A stretch of DNA of 64,000 nt from Rhizobium rhizogenes (GCF_002005205.3 NZ_CP019702.2:2050001-2114000); one strand, 5' to 3'; counted from the stretch's first letter, positions 8,579 to 17,611 are shown. Numbers and translations are program-made. The notes: generated by a model from the letters alone, not told the origin.

Positions 8579-9880
8579 ATGACGATTTGGCACGCAGGCG
8601 CAAGCCTGAGCGGCAGGCTGACAGGCTTTGCCGCAACGACAAGCATTGCTCTCATGCTCGGCACCGCCAGCGCCTCGGCCGCGACGGTGGTTAAATGGAT
8701 GCATGTGGAGCTGGACCCGAAAGCCGTGGCCGTCTGGGAGGAGATTGCCAAGGATTTCGAGGCCAAGCACCCCGATGTGGATGTGCAGTTGCAATTCCTG
8801 GAAAACGAAGCCTTCAAGGCGAAGTTGCCGACTTTGCTGCAATCCAATGACGTTCCGGATTTTTTCTATAGCTGGGGCGGCGGCGTTCTTGAGGAACAGT
8901 CCAAGACCGGCGCACTGAAGGATCTGACCGAGGTTTTCGACGCCGATGGCGGCAAGCTGCGGCAGGCCTATAATGCTTCCGCGATCGACGGACTGTCTTT
9001 CGATGGCAAGGTCTGGGCCGTGCCTTACAAGGTCAGTCTCGTCAGCTTCTTTTATAACAAGGAGCTGTTTGCCAAGGCCGGCGTGAAGGCGGAAGACATC
9101 AAGAGCTGGGACGATCTCGGCACAACGGTCAAGAAGATCAAGGAAGCCGGCATCGTGCCGATTGCCGGTGGCGGCGGTGAAAAATGGCCGATCCATTTCT
9201 ACTGGAGCTATCTCGTCATGCGCAATGGGGGGCAGGCCGTGTTCGATGCCGCCCGCAAGGGTGAGGGTGAAGGTTTCATGGATCCGGCCATCATCAAGGC
9301 CGGCGAGCAGCTGGCCGAATTCGGCAAGCTGGAACCCTTCCAGCCCGGCTATCTCGGCTCCACCTGGCCGCAGGCGCTCGGCGTCTTCGGTGACGGCAAG
9401 GCGGCGATGATCCTCGGTTTCGACAATACCGAAGCCAACCAGCGCAAGAATGCCGGTGATGGCAAAGGACTGGCTGCCGACAATATCGGCCGCTTCGCAT
9501 TCCCCGCCGTCGAAGGCGGTGCCGGTAAGGCCACCGATACGCTGGGCGGCCTGAACGGCTGGGCAGTCACGAAAAACGCTTCCAAGGAAGCCATCGATTT
9601 CGCGACATTCCTGACCAGCAAGGAAAGCGAAGAGAAGATGGCGGCAGCCGGCATGATCCTGCCGGTTGCGACGGGTGCTGACGGTGCGGTGAAAAACCCG
9701 CTGCTGGCGGATTCGGCCAAGCAGCTTGCCGGCTCCACCTGGCACCAGAACTTCTTCGACCAGACGCTGGGCGCTGCCGTCGGCCGCGTCGTCAATGATG
9801 TCTCCGTCGAGATCGTCTCCGGCCAGATGAGCGCGGAAGAGGGTGCCAAGCAAATTCAGGACGCTTTCGAGCTTCGCTGA
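8579..9880 (+). CDS. Sugar ABC transporter substrate-binding protein (CUT1, SBP family 1)
   Basis: This 433-residue secreted protein has a long signal peptide with probable cleavage after SASA near residue 34. It should capture a sugar or oligosaccharide in the periplasm and deliver it to the two permeases encoded next. Family 1 features include PDVDVQLQFLENEAFKAKL and PDFFYSWGGG near the N-terminus and GGLNGWAV in the C-terminal lobe. A GGGAGGA box precedes the start. It opens an operon of binding protein, two permeases, ATPase, epimerase and dehydrogenase. The mature N-terminus (VVKWMHVELDPKAVAVWEEI) is typical of oligosaccharide/glycoside binders, but the ligand is not determinable here. 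Confidence 0.92.
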   Translation: MTIWHAGASLSGRLTGFAATTSIALMLGTASASAATVVKWMHVELDPKAVAVWEEIAKDFEAKHPDVDVQLQFLENEAFKAKLPTLLQSNDVPDFFYSWGGGVLEEQSKTGALKDLTEVFDADGGKLRQAYNASAIDGLSFDGKVWAVPYKVSLVSFFYNKELFAKAGVKAEDIKSWDDLGTTVKKIKEAGIVPIAGGGGEKWPIHFYWSYLVMRNGGQAVFDAARKGEGEGFMDPAIIKAGEQLAEFGKLEPFQPGYLGSTWPQALGVFGDGKAAMILGFDNTEANQRKNAGDGKGLAADNIGRFAFPAVEGGAGKATDTLGGLNGWAVTKNASKEAIDFATFLTSKESEEKMAAAGMILPVATGADGAVKNPLLADSAKQLAGSTWHQNFFDQTLGAAVGRVVNDVSVEIVSGQMSAEEGAKQIQDAFELR

Positions 9881-9952
9881 TTGTCACCTGCATTGCGGCC
9901 GCCGCGCAAAAACGCGGCGCCGCGATATCTGCATAAAAGAAAGCGGATAGAG

Positions 9953-10891
9953 ATGACGGATATTTCCATGACTTCTGCGTCCATACCGGCGCGCGGCGCG
10001 GCAAAGGCGAAGCGCAAGCAAAGTTCGGTTGCGCATGACCGGGCGCTGACCCTTCTGGTGTTTCTGCCGCCGGCACTGTTGCTCTTTACCCTGTTCGTCA
10101 TCCTGCCCATGGGTGAGGCGGCGTGGTACAGCCTTTATCGCTGGAACGGCTATGGCACGCCGACGGATTTCGTGGGCTTAAGGAATTTTCAGGTCCTGTT
10201 CGGCAATGCCGCATTCTCGCAGGCCCTGCTCAATAACGGCCTCATCATCCTGATTTCCATTCTGATCCAGATTCCACTGGCCATCTGGCTCGCCACGATG
10301 CTGGCGCACCGCATTCCGGGTGTCGTCGCCTTCCGGCTGGTATTCTTTCTGCCCTATGTACTGGCGGATGTGGCGGCGGGTCTGATCTGGCGTTTCGTTT
10401 ATGACGGCGATTATGGCCTCTTCGCCGCCATTTCCAATTTCTTCGGTTTTGCCAACCCTTACGTGCTGGCCGACAAGGATGTGGCGATCTATGCCGTGCT
10501 CGGCGTCATCGTCTGGAAATATTTCGGTTTCCACATGATGCTGTTCATCGCCGGCCTTCAGTCCGTCGACAAGAACGTGCTGGAAGCCGCCGAAATCGAT
10601 GGCGCTTCCGGCTGGCAGAAGTTCCGTTATGTCACCCTGCCGATGCTCGGCTCCACCGTTCGCCTGTCCGTCTTCTTTGCGGTTATCGGCTCATTGCAGC
10701 TGTTCGACATGATCATGCCGCTCACCGGCGGCGGTCCGTCCAACTCCACGCAGACCATGGTCACGTTCCTGTACACCTACGGCGTCATGCGCATGCAGGT
10801 GGGGCTTGGCAGTGCGGTCGGCGTCGTTCTTTTCGTCATCTGCGTGACGCTCGCCTTCGGTTACAAAAGGATTTTCATGCGCCATGACTGA
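9953..10891 (+). CDS. Sugar ABC transporter permease 1 (MalF type)
   Basis: This 312-residue inner-membrane protein has about six helices. The start at 9953 (MTDISMTSASIPARG) was chosen because the cytosolic Lys/Arg-rich leader and first helix (LTLLVFLPPALLLFTLFVIL) follow naturally, and an earlier TTG start would add an unrelated tail. The cytoplasmic EAA loop that contacts the ATPase is clear: EAAEIDGASGWQKFRYVTLP. It lies 72 bp after the binding-protein gene and overlaps the second permease by 8 bp, so the two permeases are translationally coupled. Confidence 0.92.
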   Translation: MTDISMTSASIPARGAAKAKRKQSSVAHDRALTLLVFLPPALLLFTLFVILPMGEAAWYSLYRWNGYGTPTDFVGLRNFQVLFGNAAFSQALLNNGLIILISILIQIPLAIWLATMLAHRIPGVVAFRLVFFLPYVLADVAAGLIWRFVYDGDYGLFAAISNFFGFANPYVLADKDVAIYAVLGVIVWKYFGFHMMLFIAGLQSVDKNVLEAAEIDGASGWQKFRYVTLPMLGSTVRLSVFFAVIGSLQLFDMIMPLTGGGPSNSTQTMVTFLYTYGVMRMQVGLGSAVGVVLFVICVTLAFGYKRIFMRHD

Positions 10892-11732
10892 CACATCCAC
10901 CTCCGTCCGCATGCCGCTGCAAACCAAGCTTTATCTCTATATATCGCTGAGCCTGATCGCGGCCATCGTGCTCATCCCGTTGCTCACCACCGCGCTTGGC
11001 GGCTTCAAGACGCTGGGAGACCTGCGCGTCAATCCGTTCGGCATTCCTGCCGAATGGCAATGGGCCAATTACGGCGATATTCTCTTCGGCAAACGTTACT
11101 GGCTGCAGATTTTCAATTCGCTGGTCATCGCGCTGTTGACGGTGTTCCTGACGCTCACCGTTTCGGCCATGGCGGCCTTCACTTTCGCGCATGTGAAGTT
11201 CTTCGGCTCGTCCTTCCTGCTCAATTATTTCCTGCTGGGGCTGATGTTCCCGGCGGCCACCGCCATCCTGCCGCTGTTCATCCGCATCCGGGATCTCGGC
11301 CTGCTCGACACCTATTGGGGTGTGGTGCTGCCGCAGGTGGCCTTCGGGCTTGGCATGAGCATTCTTCTGTTCCGCAATTATTTTCGCAATCTGCCGGAGG
11401 AGCTGTTTCAGGCCGCCTTCGTGGATGGCTGCGGGTATCTGCGCTTCTTCTGGCACATTTCCCTGCCGCTTTCGCGACCCATCGTCGCCACCGTGGGCAT
11501 CGTTTCCTTCGTTGGCAGCTGGAACAGCTATATCCTGCCGCTGATCATGCTGAATTCGGAATCGAAATATCCCTGGCCGCTCGGCATCATGGTTTATCGT
11601 GGCGAATTCGGCACCGAGTGGCAGCTGGTGCTCGCCTTCATCACGCTGACGATCCTGCCGACCGTCATCGTCTTCTTCCTCGCACAGAAACACATCATCG
11701 CGGGCCTGACGGCCGGTGCCGTCAAGTCGTGA
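10884..11732 (+). CDS. Sugar ABC transporter permease 2 (MalG type)
   Basis: This 282-residue inner-membrane partner of the preceding permease has about six helices and a conserved cytoplasmic loop (QAAFVDGCGYLRFFWHISLP), a variant of the EAA motif. The C-terminus IIAGLTAGAVKS is characteristic of MalG-type subunits. The gene starts inside the end of the first permease and is followed 17 bp later by the ATPase gene. Together they should form the transmembrane channel of one CUT1 importer. Confidence 0.92.
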   Translation: MTDTSTSVRMPLQTKLYLYISLSLIAAIVLIPLLTTALGGFKTLGDLRVNPFGIPAEWQWANYGDILFGKRYWLQIFNSLVIALLTVFLTLTVSAMAAFTFAHVKFFGSSFLLNYFLLGLMFPAATAILPLFIRIRDLGLLDTYWGVVLPQVAFGLGMSILLFRNYFRNLPEELFQAAFVDGCGYLRFFWHISLPLSRPIVATVGIVSFVGSWNSYILPLIMLNSESKYPWPLGIMVYRGEFGTEWQLVLAFITLTILPTVIVFFLAQKHIIAGLTAGAVKS

Positions 11733-11749
11733 CCTGAAAGGAGCAAAAA

Positions 11750-12823
11750 ATGGCTTCCGTCGAACTTAAGGATATCGCCAAGTCCTATGCCTCGCTCGAT
11801 GTCATCCACGGCATCTCGCTTGATATAGCGGATGGTGAATTCATCGCGCTGGTCGGCCCTTCCGGTTGCGGCAAGTCCACGCTTCTGCGCATGATCGCCG
11901 GGCTGGAGGAAATCACCGGCGGGGATATCCTCATCGGCGACAGGGTGGTCAACGGCATGACGCCGCGCGAGCGCAACATCGCCATGGTGTTCCAGTCCTA
12001 TGCGCTTTATCCGCATATGACGGTGGCCGAAAATATGGGCTTCAATCTGAAGCTCGCCGGCCACCCGAAAAACGTCATAGAGGAACGCGTGGCGGAAGCC
12101 GCCCGCATGCTCGATCTCGGCAAGCTTCTGGATCGTAAACCCTCGCAGCTTTCCGGTGGCCAGCGCCAGCGCGTCGCCATGGGCCGGGCCGTGGTGCGTA
12201 ACCCGGCGGTCTTCCTGTTTGATGAGCCGCTCTCCAATCTGGACGCCAAGCTGCGCGTGCAGATGCGCAGCGAAATCAAGGCGCTGCATCAGAAAGTTGG
12301 CACGACGTCGATCTATGTCACCCATGACCAGATCGAGGCCATGACGCTGGCGGACCGGGTGGTGGTGCTTAATCACGGCCGCATCGAACAGCAGGGCACG
12401 CCGCTGGAACTTTACAAGACACCCGCCAATCTCTTCGTTGCCGCCTTCATCGGCTCCCCGGCCATGAACCTCATCGAATGCGTGGTCGATGGCGAGGGCG
12501 ATCAGCCCGCCGCCCGGCTGAAGGACGGCACCGCGATCCGCATTGCCGCGACACGCAAGGTCAAGCGCGGCCAGCCGGTGACGATCGGGCTTCGCCCCGA
12601 ACATATCGGCTCGACCATTGGCGGTGATATCTCGCTTTCCGGCCGCACCGTACTGGTGGAACCGACCGGTGCGCAGACCCATGTGGTCTTTGAACTGGCG
12701 GGTGATCAGGTAACGGCCGTGGTGGATGGCGAGCAGCTGGTGAAGGTCAACGCACCCTTTGCCGCCACCGTGCATCATGAGCGCGTGCATGTGTTCGACA
12801 GGGCCAGCGGGCTGGCGCTTTAA
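11750..12823 (+). CDS. Sugar ABC transporter ATPase (MalK/UgpC type)
   Basis: This 357-residue ATPase energises the importer. Walker A is GPSGCGKST at 36-44, the signature is [14 protein letters not shown], Walker B is [13 protein letters not shown], and the H-loop is YVTHDQIEAMTL. The C-terminal third carries the TOBE/regulatory region with the IGLRPEHIG motif typical of MalK/UgpC. An AAAGGAG box precedes the start. One such subunit usually serves both sites of the transporter. It is one of four CUT1 ATPases in this window, each next to its own permeases. Confidence 0.94.
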   Translation: MASVELKDIAKSYASLDVIHGISLDIADGEFIALVGPSGCGKSTLLRMIAGLEEITGGDILIGDRVVNGMTPRERNIAMVFQSYALYPHMTVAENMGFNLKLAGHPKNVIEERVAEAARMLDLGKLLDRKPSQLSGGQRQRVAMGRAVVRNPAVFLFDEPLSNLDAKLRVQMRSEIKALHQKVGTTSIYVTHDQIEAMTLADRVVVLNHGRIEQQGTPLELYKTPANLFVAAFIGSPAMNLIECVVDGEGDQPAARLKDGTAIRIAATRKVKRGQPVTIGLRPEHIGSTIGGDISLSGRTVLVEPTGAQTHVVFELAGDQVTAVVDGEQLVKVNAPFAATVHHERVHVFDRASGLAL

Positions 12824-12968
12824 ACCTGTTTCGCTTTTTTAGTGAAATAGCGAAATTCTCTCGCCCCTCCGCTTTTGGGGCTTGTCTGAAAATTACGAGC
12901 GGTTAGCTTGGCGCTGGGAGTCAAAGCGGTTTTACCGCTCAACTGTATCGATACAGGGAGGTTATTTT

Positions 12969-14021
12969 ATGAGAACGATCAAGGGACCGGGTCTTTTTCT
13001 CGGCCAGTTTGCCGGTGATGCCGCACCCTTCAACAGCTGGGATGGCATTACCAAATGGGCGGCGGAAAAGGGTTATGCCGGTGTGCAGGTGCCGACATGG
13101 GCCAGGCAATTGATCGATCTCAAAAAAGCGGCGGAATCGAAGGATTATTGCGATGAGTTCGCCGGCGTGGCGCGCCAGAACGGTGTTGAGGTAACCGAAC
13201 TTTCCACCCATTTGCAGGGCCAGCTGGTTGCCGTTCATCCCGCTTATGACGAGGCCTTCGATGGCTTTGCAGCGCCTGAAGTGCGCGGCAACCCCAAGGC
13301 CCGGCAACAATGGGCCGTCGAGCAGGTGAAGCTTGCGCTGAAAGCCTCGAAAAACCTCGGCATCAAGGCACATGCCACATTCTCCGGCGCTCTTGCCTGG
13401 CCGTTCGTTTATCCATGGCCGCAGCGTCCGGCGGGATTGGTGGAAGCTGCCTTTGATGAGCTGGCAAAACGCTGGACGCCTATCCTCGATTATGCCGATG
13501 AGCAGGGCGTGGATGTCTGCTACGAAATCCATCCGGGCGAAGACCTTCATGATGGTGTGACGTTCGAGATGTTCCTGGAACGCGTAAAGAACCACAGCCG
13601 TGCCAACATGCTCTACGACCCGTCGCATTACGTGCTGCAATGCCTCGATTATCTCGACAATATCGACATCTACAAAGACCGTATCAAGATGTTCCACGTC
13701 AAGGATGCGGAGTTCAACCCGACCGGCCGGCAGGGCGTTTATGGCGGTTATCAGGGCTGGGTGGAGCGCGCCGGTCGCTTCCGTTCGCTGGGCGACGGGC
13801 AGGTGGATTTCGGTGCGGTCTTCTCGAAAATGGCGGCCAATGATTTCGACGGTTGGGCCGTGGTCGAATGGGAATGCGCGCTGAAACACCCCGAAGACGG
13901 CGCCCGCGAAGGGGCGGAATTCGTCAAGGCGCATATCATCCGCGTCACGGACAAAGCCTTTGACGATTTCGCATCTGGTGGCACCGACGATGCGGCCAAC
14001 CGCCGTATGCTTGGGCTTTGA
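12969..14021 (+). CDS. Sugar isomerase/epimerase-like TIM-barrel protein (PF01261)
   Basis: The start at 12969 has a strong AGGGAGG box, giving 350 residues; a longer frame from 12882 lacks one. The protein fits the xylose-isomerase-like / AP-endonuclease-2 TIM-barrel family. Likely metal-binding residues lie in VDVCYEIHPGEDLHDG, ANMLYDPSHYVLQ, KMFHVKDAEF and WAVVEWECALKHPEDG. Homologues in 3-keto-glycoside clusters (for example YcjR of E. coli) epimerise or hydrate keto sugars. It follows the ABC ATPase gene and precedes a Gfo/Idh/MocA dehydrogenase, the same partner as in ycj. The exact substrate is unknown. Confidence 0.88.
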   Translation: MRTIKGPGLFLGQFAGDAAPFNSWDGITKWAAEKGYAGVQVPTWARQLIDLKKAAESKDYCDEFAGVARQNGVEVTELSTHLQGQLVAVHPAYDEAFDGFAAPEVRGNPKARQQWAVEQVKLALKASKNLGIKAHATFSGALAWPFVYPWPQRPAGLVEAAFDELAKRWTPILDYADEQGVDVCYEIHPGEDLHDGVTFEMFLERVKNHSRANMLYDPSHYVLQCLDYLDNIDIYKDRIKMFHVKDAEFNPTGRQGVYGGYQGWVERAGRFRSLGDGQVDFGAVFSKMAANDFDGWAVVEWECALKHPEDGAREGAEFVKAHIIRVTDKAFDDFASGGTDDAANRRMLGL

Positions 14022-14042
14022 AAGCATTTCAGGGGAGATATT

Positions 14043-15230
14043 ATGGCTATTGAAGGAAAGACAACCGACAAGGCGAACAAGCGGATTCGTCTTGGCATGG
14101 TCGGTGGCGGCTCGGGCGCATTTATCGGCGGCGTCCATCGTATGGCGGCAAGGCTCGACAATCGCTTCGATCTCGTGGCGGGGGCCCTGTCCTCCACGCC
14201 GGAAAAATCCCTCGCCTCCGGCCGCGAACTGGGGCTCGATCCCGAGCGTTGCTACGGCTCTTTCGAGGAAATGGCCGAAAAAGAGGCTCTTCGCGAAGAC
14301 GGTATCGAGGCGGTGGCGATCGTCACGCCCAACCATGTGCATTATTCGGCCGCCAAGGCGTTTCTGGAACGCGGCATCCATGTCATCTGCGACAAGCCGC
14401 TGACCTCCAACCTTGAGGACGCCAAAAAGCTGAAGCAGGTGGCCGACAAGGCCGATGCGCTGTTCATCCTGACGCATAATTATACCGGCTATCCGATGGT
14501 GCGGCAGGCGCGGGAACTGGTGGAGGCCGGCGAACTCGGCACGATCCGTCTGGTGCAGATGGAATATCCGCAGGACTGGCTGACGGAAGCGGTGGAGCAG
14601 ACCGGTGCGAAACAGGCCGTCTGGCGCACCGATCCGGCCCAATCGGGCGTCGGCGGCTCCACCGGCGATATCGGCACCCATGCCTATAATCTCGGCTGCT
14701 TCATTTCCGGTCTGGAAGCGGATGAGCTGGCGGCGGATGTGCACACCTTCGTCGAAGGCCGCCGTCTGGATGACAATGCCCATGTGATGTTGCGCTTTAA
14801 ACCAAAGGGCGGCAAGCAGGCTGCCAAGGGGCTGCTCTGGTGCAGCCAGGTTGCGGTGGGTCACGAAAACGGGCTGAAGGTTCGTGTTTATGGCGACAAG
14901 GCCGGCCTCGAATGGACGCAGGCCGATCCCAATTACCTCTGGTTCACAAGGCTCGGCGAGCCGAAGCAGCTGATCACCCGCGGCGGTGCTGGTGCTGGGG
15001 CCGCTGCCGCCCGTGTCACCCGCATTCCGTCCGGCCATCCGGAAGGTTATCTCGAAGCCTTCGCCACCATCTATACCGAAGCGGCGCATGCCATCGAGGC
15101 CCGCCGCACCGGCTCGGCGCTGGACAAGGCGGTCATTTACCCGACCGTCGATGACGGGGTTAAAGGTGTCGCCTTCGTCACCGCCTGCATCGAGTCCGGC
15201 AAGAAGAACGGCGGCTGGGTGAAACTGTAA
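14043..15230 (+). CDS. Gfo/Idh/MocA family oxidoreductase
   Basis: This 395-residue NAD(P)-dependent dehydrogenase has a Rossmann start (RLGMVGGGSGAFIGGVHR), the catalytic CDKPLTSNLEDAKKLK segment and STGDIGTHAYNL in the C-terminal domain. It belongs to a different branch from the minus-strand Gfo/Idh gene of the same cluster, with a longer N-terminus and CDKP instead of EKP. It lies 21 bp after the epimerase and ends the operon. Together with the epimerase it could oxidise a glycoside at C3 and process the keto product, as YcjS and YcjR do. A RIME-like repeat follows the stop codon. Confidence 0.9.
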   Translation: MAIEGKTTDKANKRIRLGMVGGGSGAFIGGVHRMAARLDNRFDLVAGALSSTPEKSLASGRELGLDPERCYGSFEEMAEKEALREDGIEAVAIVTPNHVHYSAAKAFLERGIHVICDKPLTSNLEDAKKLKQVADKADALFILTHNYTGYPMVRQARELVEAGELGTIRLVQMEYPQDWLTEAVEQTGAKQAVWRTDPAQSGVGGSTGDIGTHAYNLGCFISGLEADELAADVHTFVEGRRLDDNAHVMLRFKPKGGKQAAKGLLWCSQVAVGHENGLKVRVYGDKAGLEWTQADPNYLWFTRLGEPKQLITRGGAGAGAAAARVTRIPSGHPEGYLEAFATIYTEAAHAIEARRTGSALDKAVIYPTVDDGVKGVAFVTACIESGKKNGGWVKL

Positions 15231-15248
15231 AACGAGTTTGCCGCGTAT

Positions 15249-15372
15249 TCTTCTCCCCGTCGGGGGAGAAGGTGGCCCGAAGGGTCGGATGAAGGGGCAA
15301 GCTCTCGGTTTATCGCTGGCCGCGCGCCCCTCATCCCGCTGCCGCGGACCTCTCCCCGACAGGGAGAAGAAA
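15249..15372. repeat. RIME-like palindromic repeat, copy 1
   Basis: There are two stems: TTCTCCCC...GGGGAGAA at 15249-15272 and CTCTCCCC...AGGGAGAAG at 15350-15369. Between them are GGTGGCCCGAAGGGTCGG and CATCCCGCTGCCGCGGA. The same parts recur in opposite orientation at 59510-59632. The composition matches what is known as rhizobial intergenic mosaic elements. It lies just after the stop of the dehydrogenase gene and before a convergent small gene. Confidence 0.8.
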
Positions 15373-15415
15373 CAAGCTGGATGCGCTCGCTCTTTCGTGG
15401 ACTGGGGTGCAAGAC

Positions 15416-15667
15416 TTATTGATAAGCGCTAGACGATGTCGACTGCACCCGTTCCGTCACGGGGCAACCGTCCTGAACCTTGGTCCAGGAGGAGACATTG
15501 AGCTTCATTTCGCAGCGCGCGAGATAAGAGCCGCCGTCAACTTTCAGGCAGGATGTCTGGCCAAGCTGGAACATGACGCCGCGATTTCGGCATTTGCAAT
15601 TATGGGCATCCGCCAAAGTTGGAACAAGGGCCATGATCAGGCCAGATATGAGCACTCCAGAACGCAT
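15416..15667 (-). CDS. Small secreted cysteine-containing protein, function unknown
   Basis: This 83-residue protein has a clear signal peptide (MRSGVLISGLIMALVPTLADA, cleavage after ADA near residue 21). The mature part of about 62 residues has five cysteines (CKC near the N-terminus, then three more) and no membrane helix, so disulfides in the periplasm or outside are likely. A GGAG box lies 8 bases before the start. It stands alone between a RIME-like repeat and the glycerate kinase gene on the same strand. I do not recognise the family. An odd cysteine count leaves one free or able to form a dimer. Confidence 0.7.
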   Translation of the reverse strand: MRSGVLISGLIMALVPTLADAHNCKCRNRGVMFQLGQTSCLKVDGGSYLARCEMKLNVSSWTKVQDGCPVTERVQSTSSSAYQ

Positions 15668-15786
15668 GGCTGAGGCTCCAAAGGATATCCCGTCAGATTA
15701 CTCCTGTCCGAGGGTATAGTCAAAACGGCTCTCCTCCGTGATGCGCGCACCGGAGGGGCACCAGCCGGCTCGAACGCTCCCGGATT

Positions 15787-17073
15787 TCACCCGATCAAAA
15801 TCGCCCTGATATCATTCACATTCGTCAGCGTCGGCCCCGTCACGACAAGATCACCGACCCCTTTGAAAGCCGTGTAACTGTCGTGGCCTACGAGCGACTG
15901 GCGCGGATCGACACCGGCAGCCCGCATACGGGCAAGTGTGTCCGGTGTCACCACCGCGCCCGCCGCATCCTCCACGCCGTCTATGCCGTCGCTGTCGCCG
16001 GCAATGGCCCAGATGCCGTCCACACCCTTCAGCGTCAGTGCAAGGCTCAGCAGGAACTCCGTATTACGGCCGCCTTTGCCGGCCGGTTCCTTGCCGCCAG
16101 CTCCCCTGTTCAGCGTGACCGTGGTTTCGCCGCCGGAAAGCAAAACGGCCGGGCCTTTGACTGGCAGGCCCTTACGGCTGGCGGAAAGGGCGATGCCGGC
16201 CATGACGGCGCCGACATCCCTGGATTCGCCTTCAAGGGAATCGCCGAGGATGAGCGGTGTAAGGCCGAGTTTCACCGCCTCTTCCGCTGCCGCCTGCAGG
16301 GCAAGCGAGGGGGCCGCGATCATCCTGATATCCTCGTCGATATCGCCGGCCTTCGGTGTCTCCTCACCCTTTTCCAGCACCCTGCGCACGGTTTCGGGAA
16401 GATCGAGCTCATAACGCGAGACGATTTCCCGCACGGTTTCAATGTCGCTCGGATCGGCAACCGTCGGGCCGGAGGCGATCTCGGAGGGGTCGTCTCCGGG
16501 CACGTCGGAAATCAGCAGCGAAACAACCCTGGCCGGCTTGGCGGCCAGCGCCAGCCGTCCGCCCTTGATGCGGGAGAGGTGCTTGCGCACGGCGTTCATT
16601 TCCGAAATCGTCGCGCCGCTGGCAAGCAAAGCACGGTTGACGGCCATCTTGTCGGCAAGCGTCATGCCTTCGGCGGGGGCGACCATCAGCGCCGAACCGC
16701 CGCCGGAAATGAGCGCGATGACCATGTCGTCGGCGGTCAGGCCCTCAACGGCGGCGAGAATACGTTTTGCCGCTTCCGCACTTTTGTCATCGGGCACGGG
16801 ATGCGAAGCCTCGATGATCTCGATGCGACCGGCCGGAACGGCATGGCCATAGCGCGTCACCACCACACCGGAGAGATCGACATCCGCCCAGGCCTTGTCG
16901 AGTGCTGCGGCCATGGCGGCCGAGGCCTTGCCCGCCCCCACCACCACGCAGCGGCCTTTGGGCGGGGAGGGAAGGTGGTGTTGCAGCACCTTTGCCGGAT
17001 CGGCGCTTGCGACCGCCGCCATGAAAATCCGGTTGAGGGCGTCTTTGGCGCGGCTGTCATTCCATGCGGTCAT
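15787..17073 (-). CDS. Glycerate 2-kinase (MOFRL family)
   Basis: This 428-residue cytosolic kinase converts D-glycerate to 2-phosphoglycerate, linking hydroxypyruvate or tartronate semialdehyde to glycolysis. Family landmarks are VVVGAGKASAAMA near the N-terminus, ALISGGGSALMVAP in the middle, and the C-terminal MOFRL domain with LLSGGETTVTLN, GGRNTEF and AGDSDGIDG. The start at 17073 was chosen because a GGAG box precedes it and it begins 4 bp after the upstream DUF1304 stop, which suggests translational coupling. A longer start 10 codons earlier would overlap that gene. No glyoxylate-pathway genes lie beside it. Confidence 0.92.
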   Translation of the reverse strand: MTAWNDSRAKDALNRIFMAAVASADPAKVLQHHLPSPPKGRCVVVGAGKASAAMAAALDKAWADVDLSGVVVTRYGHAVPAGRIEIIEASHPVPDDKSAEAAKRILAAVEGLTADDMVIALISGGGSALMVAPAEGMTLADKMAVNRALLASGATISEMNAVRKHLSRIKGGRLALAAKPARVVSLLISDVPGDDPSEIASGPTVADPSDIETVREIVSRYELDLPETVRRVLEKGEETPKAGDIDEDIRMIAAPSLALQAAAEEAVKLGLTPLILGDSLEGESRDVGAVMAGIALSASRKGLPVKGPAVLLSGGETTVTLNRGAGGKEPAGKGGRNTEFLLSLALTLKGVDGIWAIAGDSDGIDGVEDAAGAVVTPDTLARMRAAGVDPRQSLVGHDSYTAFKGVGDLVVTGPTLTNVNDIRAILIG

Positions 17074-17077
17074 CGGT

Positions 17078-17434
17078 TCATACTCCAATCCAGAGCGCGC
17101 CAAGTGCCAAAAGGGCGGGCAGCGCCTGAATGAACAGGATCTTCATGGTATTGGCGGTAACGGCGCCGAAAATACCGGCCACCAGAACGCAGGTAAGGAA
17201 GAAGACCTTGAAGCTCGGCCCGGCATCGCCCTGCATGAGCCCATAGATCAGCCCGGCTGCCAGAAACCCGTTATAAAGCCCCTGATTGGCGGCCAGCACT
17301 TTCGTCTGCCGGGCGAAATCCGCCGAGAGGCCAAAGGCCTTGCGGCCGGCCGGCTTTTCCCACAGCAGCATTTCCAGAATGACGATGTAAATATGGATGG
17401 CCGCAACCACGGCAATCAGAATGCTGGCGATCAT
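17078..17434 (-). CDS. DUF1304-family small membrane protein
   Basis: This 118-residue protein has about four hydrophobic helices. It begins MIASILIAVVAAIHIYIVILEML after a perfect GGAGG box, and contains WEKPAGRKAFGL and LAANQGLYNGFLAAGL, motifs of the DUF1304 family. A much longer frame upstream is rejected because it runs through the LexA box and over the divergent imuA start. The function of the family is unknown. It is followed 4 bp later by glycerate kinase, so both are probably on one mRNA; no functional link is known. Confidence 0.88.
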   Translation of the reverse strand: MIASILIAVVAAIHIYIVILEMLLWEKPAGRKAFGLSADFARQTKVLAANQGLYNGFLAAGLIYGLMQGDAGPSFKVFFLTCVLVAGIFGAVTANTMKILFIQALPALLALGALWIGV

Positions 17435-17611
17435 CGGCGGTTTCCTCCAAAACCTTGATGTCCGTGGTGCATCGGTTCTCGTGAGAAGAACGGCAGCGAG
17501 CGGACAATTCCGTTTTAACGGCGGGACGAAGCGCTGCAAGGGCTTAATCCTCTCTTCCCGTGCAAACTGTTGATGAGCGGCAGCCTGTTGCTTGACTCTT
17601 TGCTGAAATAG

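Noticed and set aside
12824..12968. Possible terminator between the ABC ATPase and epimerase genes (TTTCGC...GCGAAA and CCCC...GGGG words)
   Set aside because: Loops are long or arms short, and no T-run follows in the right place. The genes are likely co-transcribed.
12939..15089. 716-codon minus-strand open frame
   Set aside because: It is antisense to the epimerase and Gfo/Idh genes, with no domain or ribosome site; GC-rich third positions keep it free of stops.
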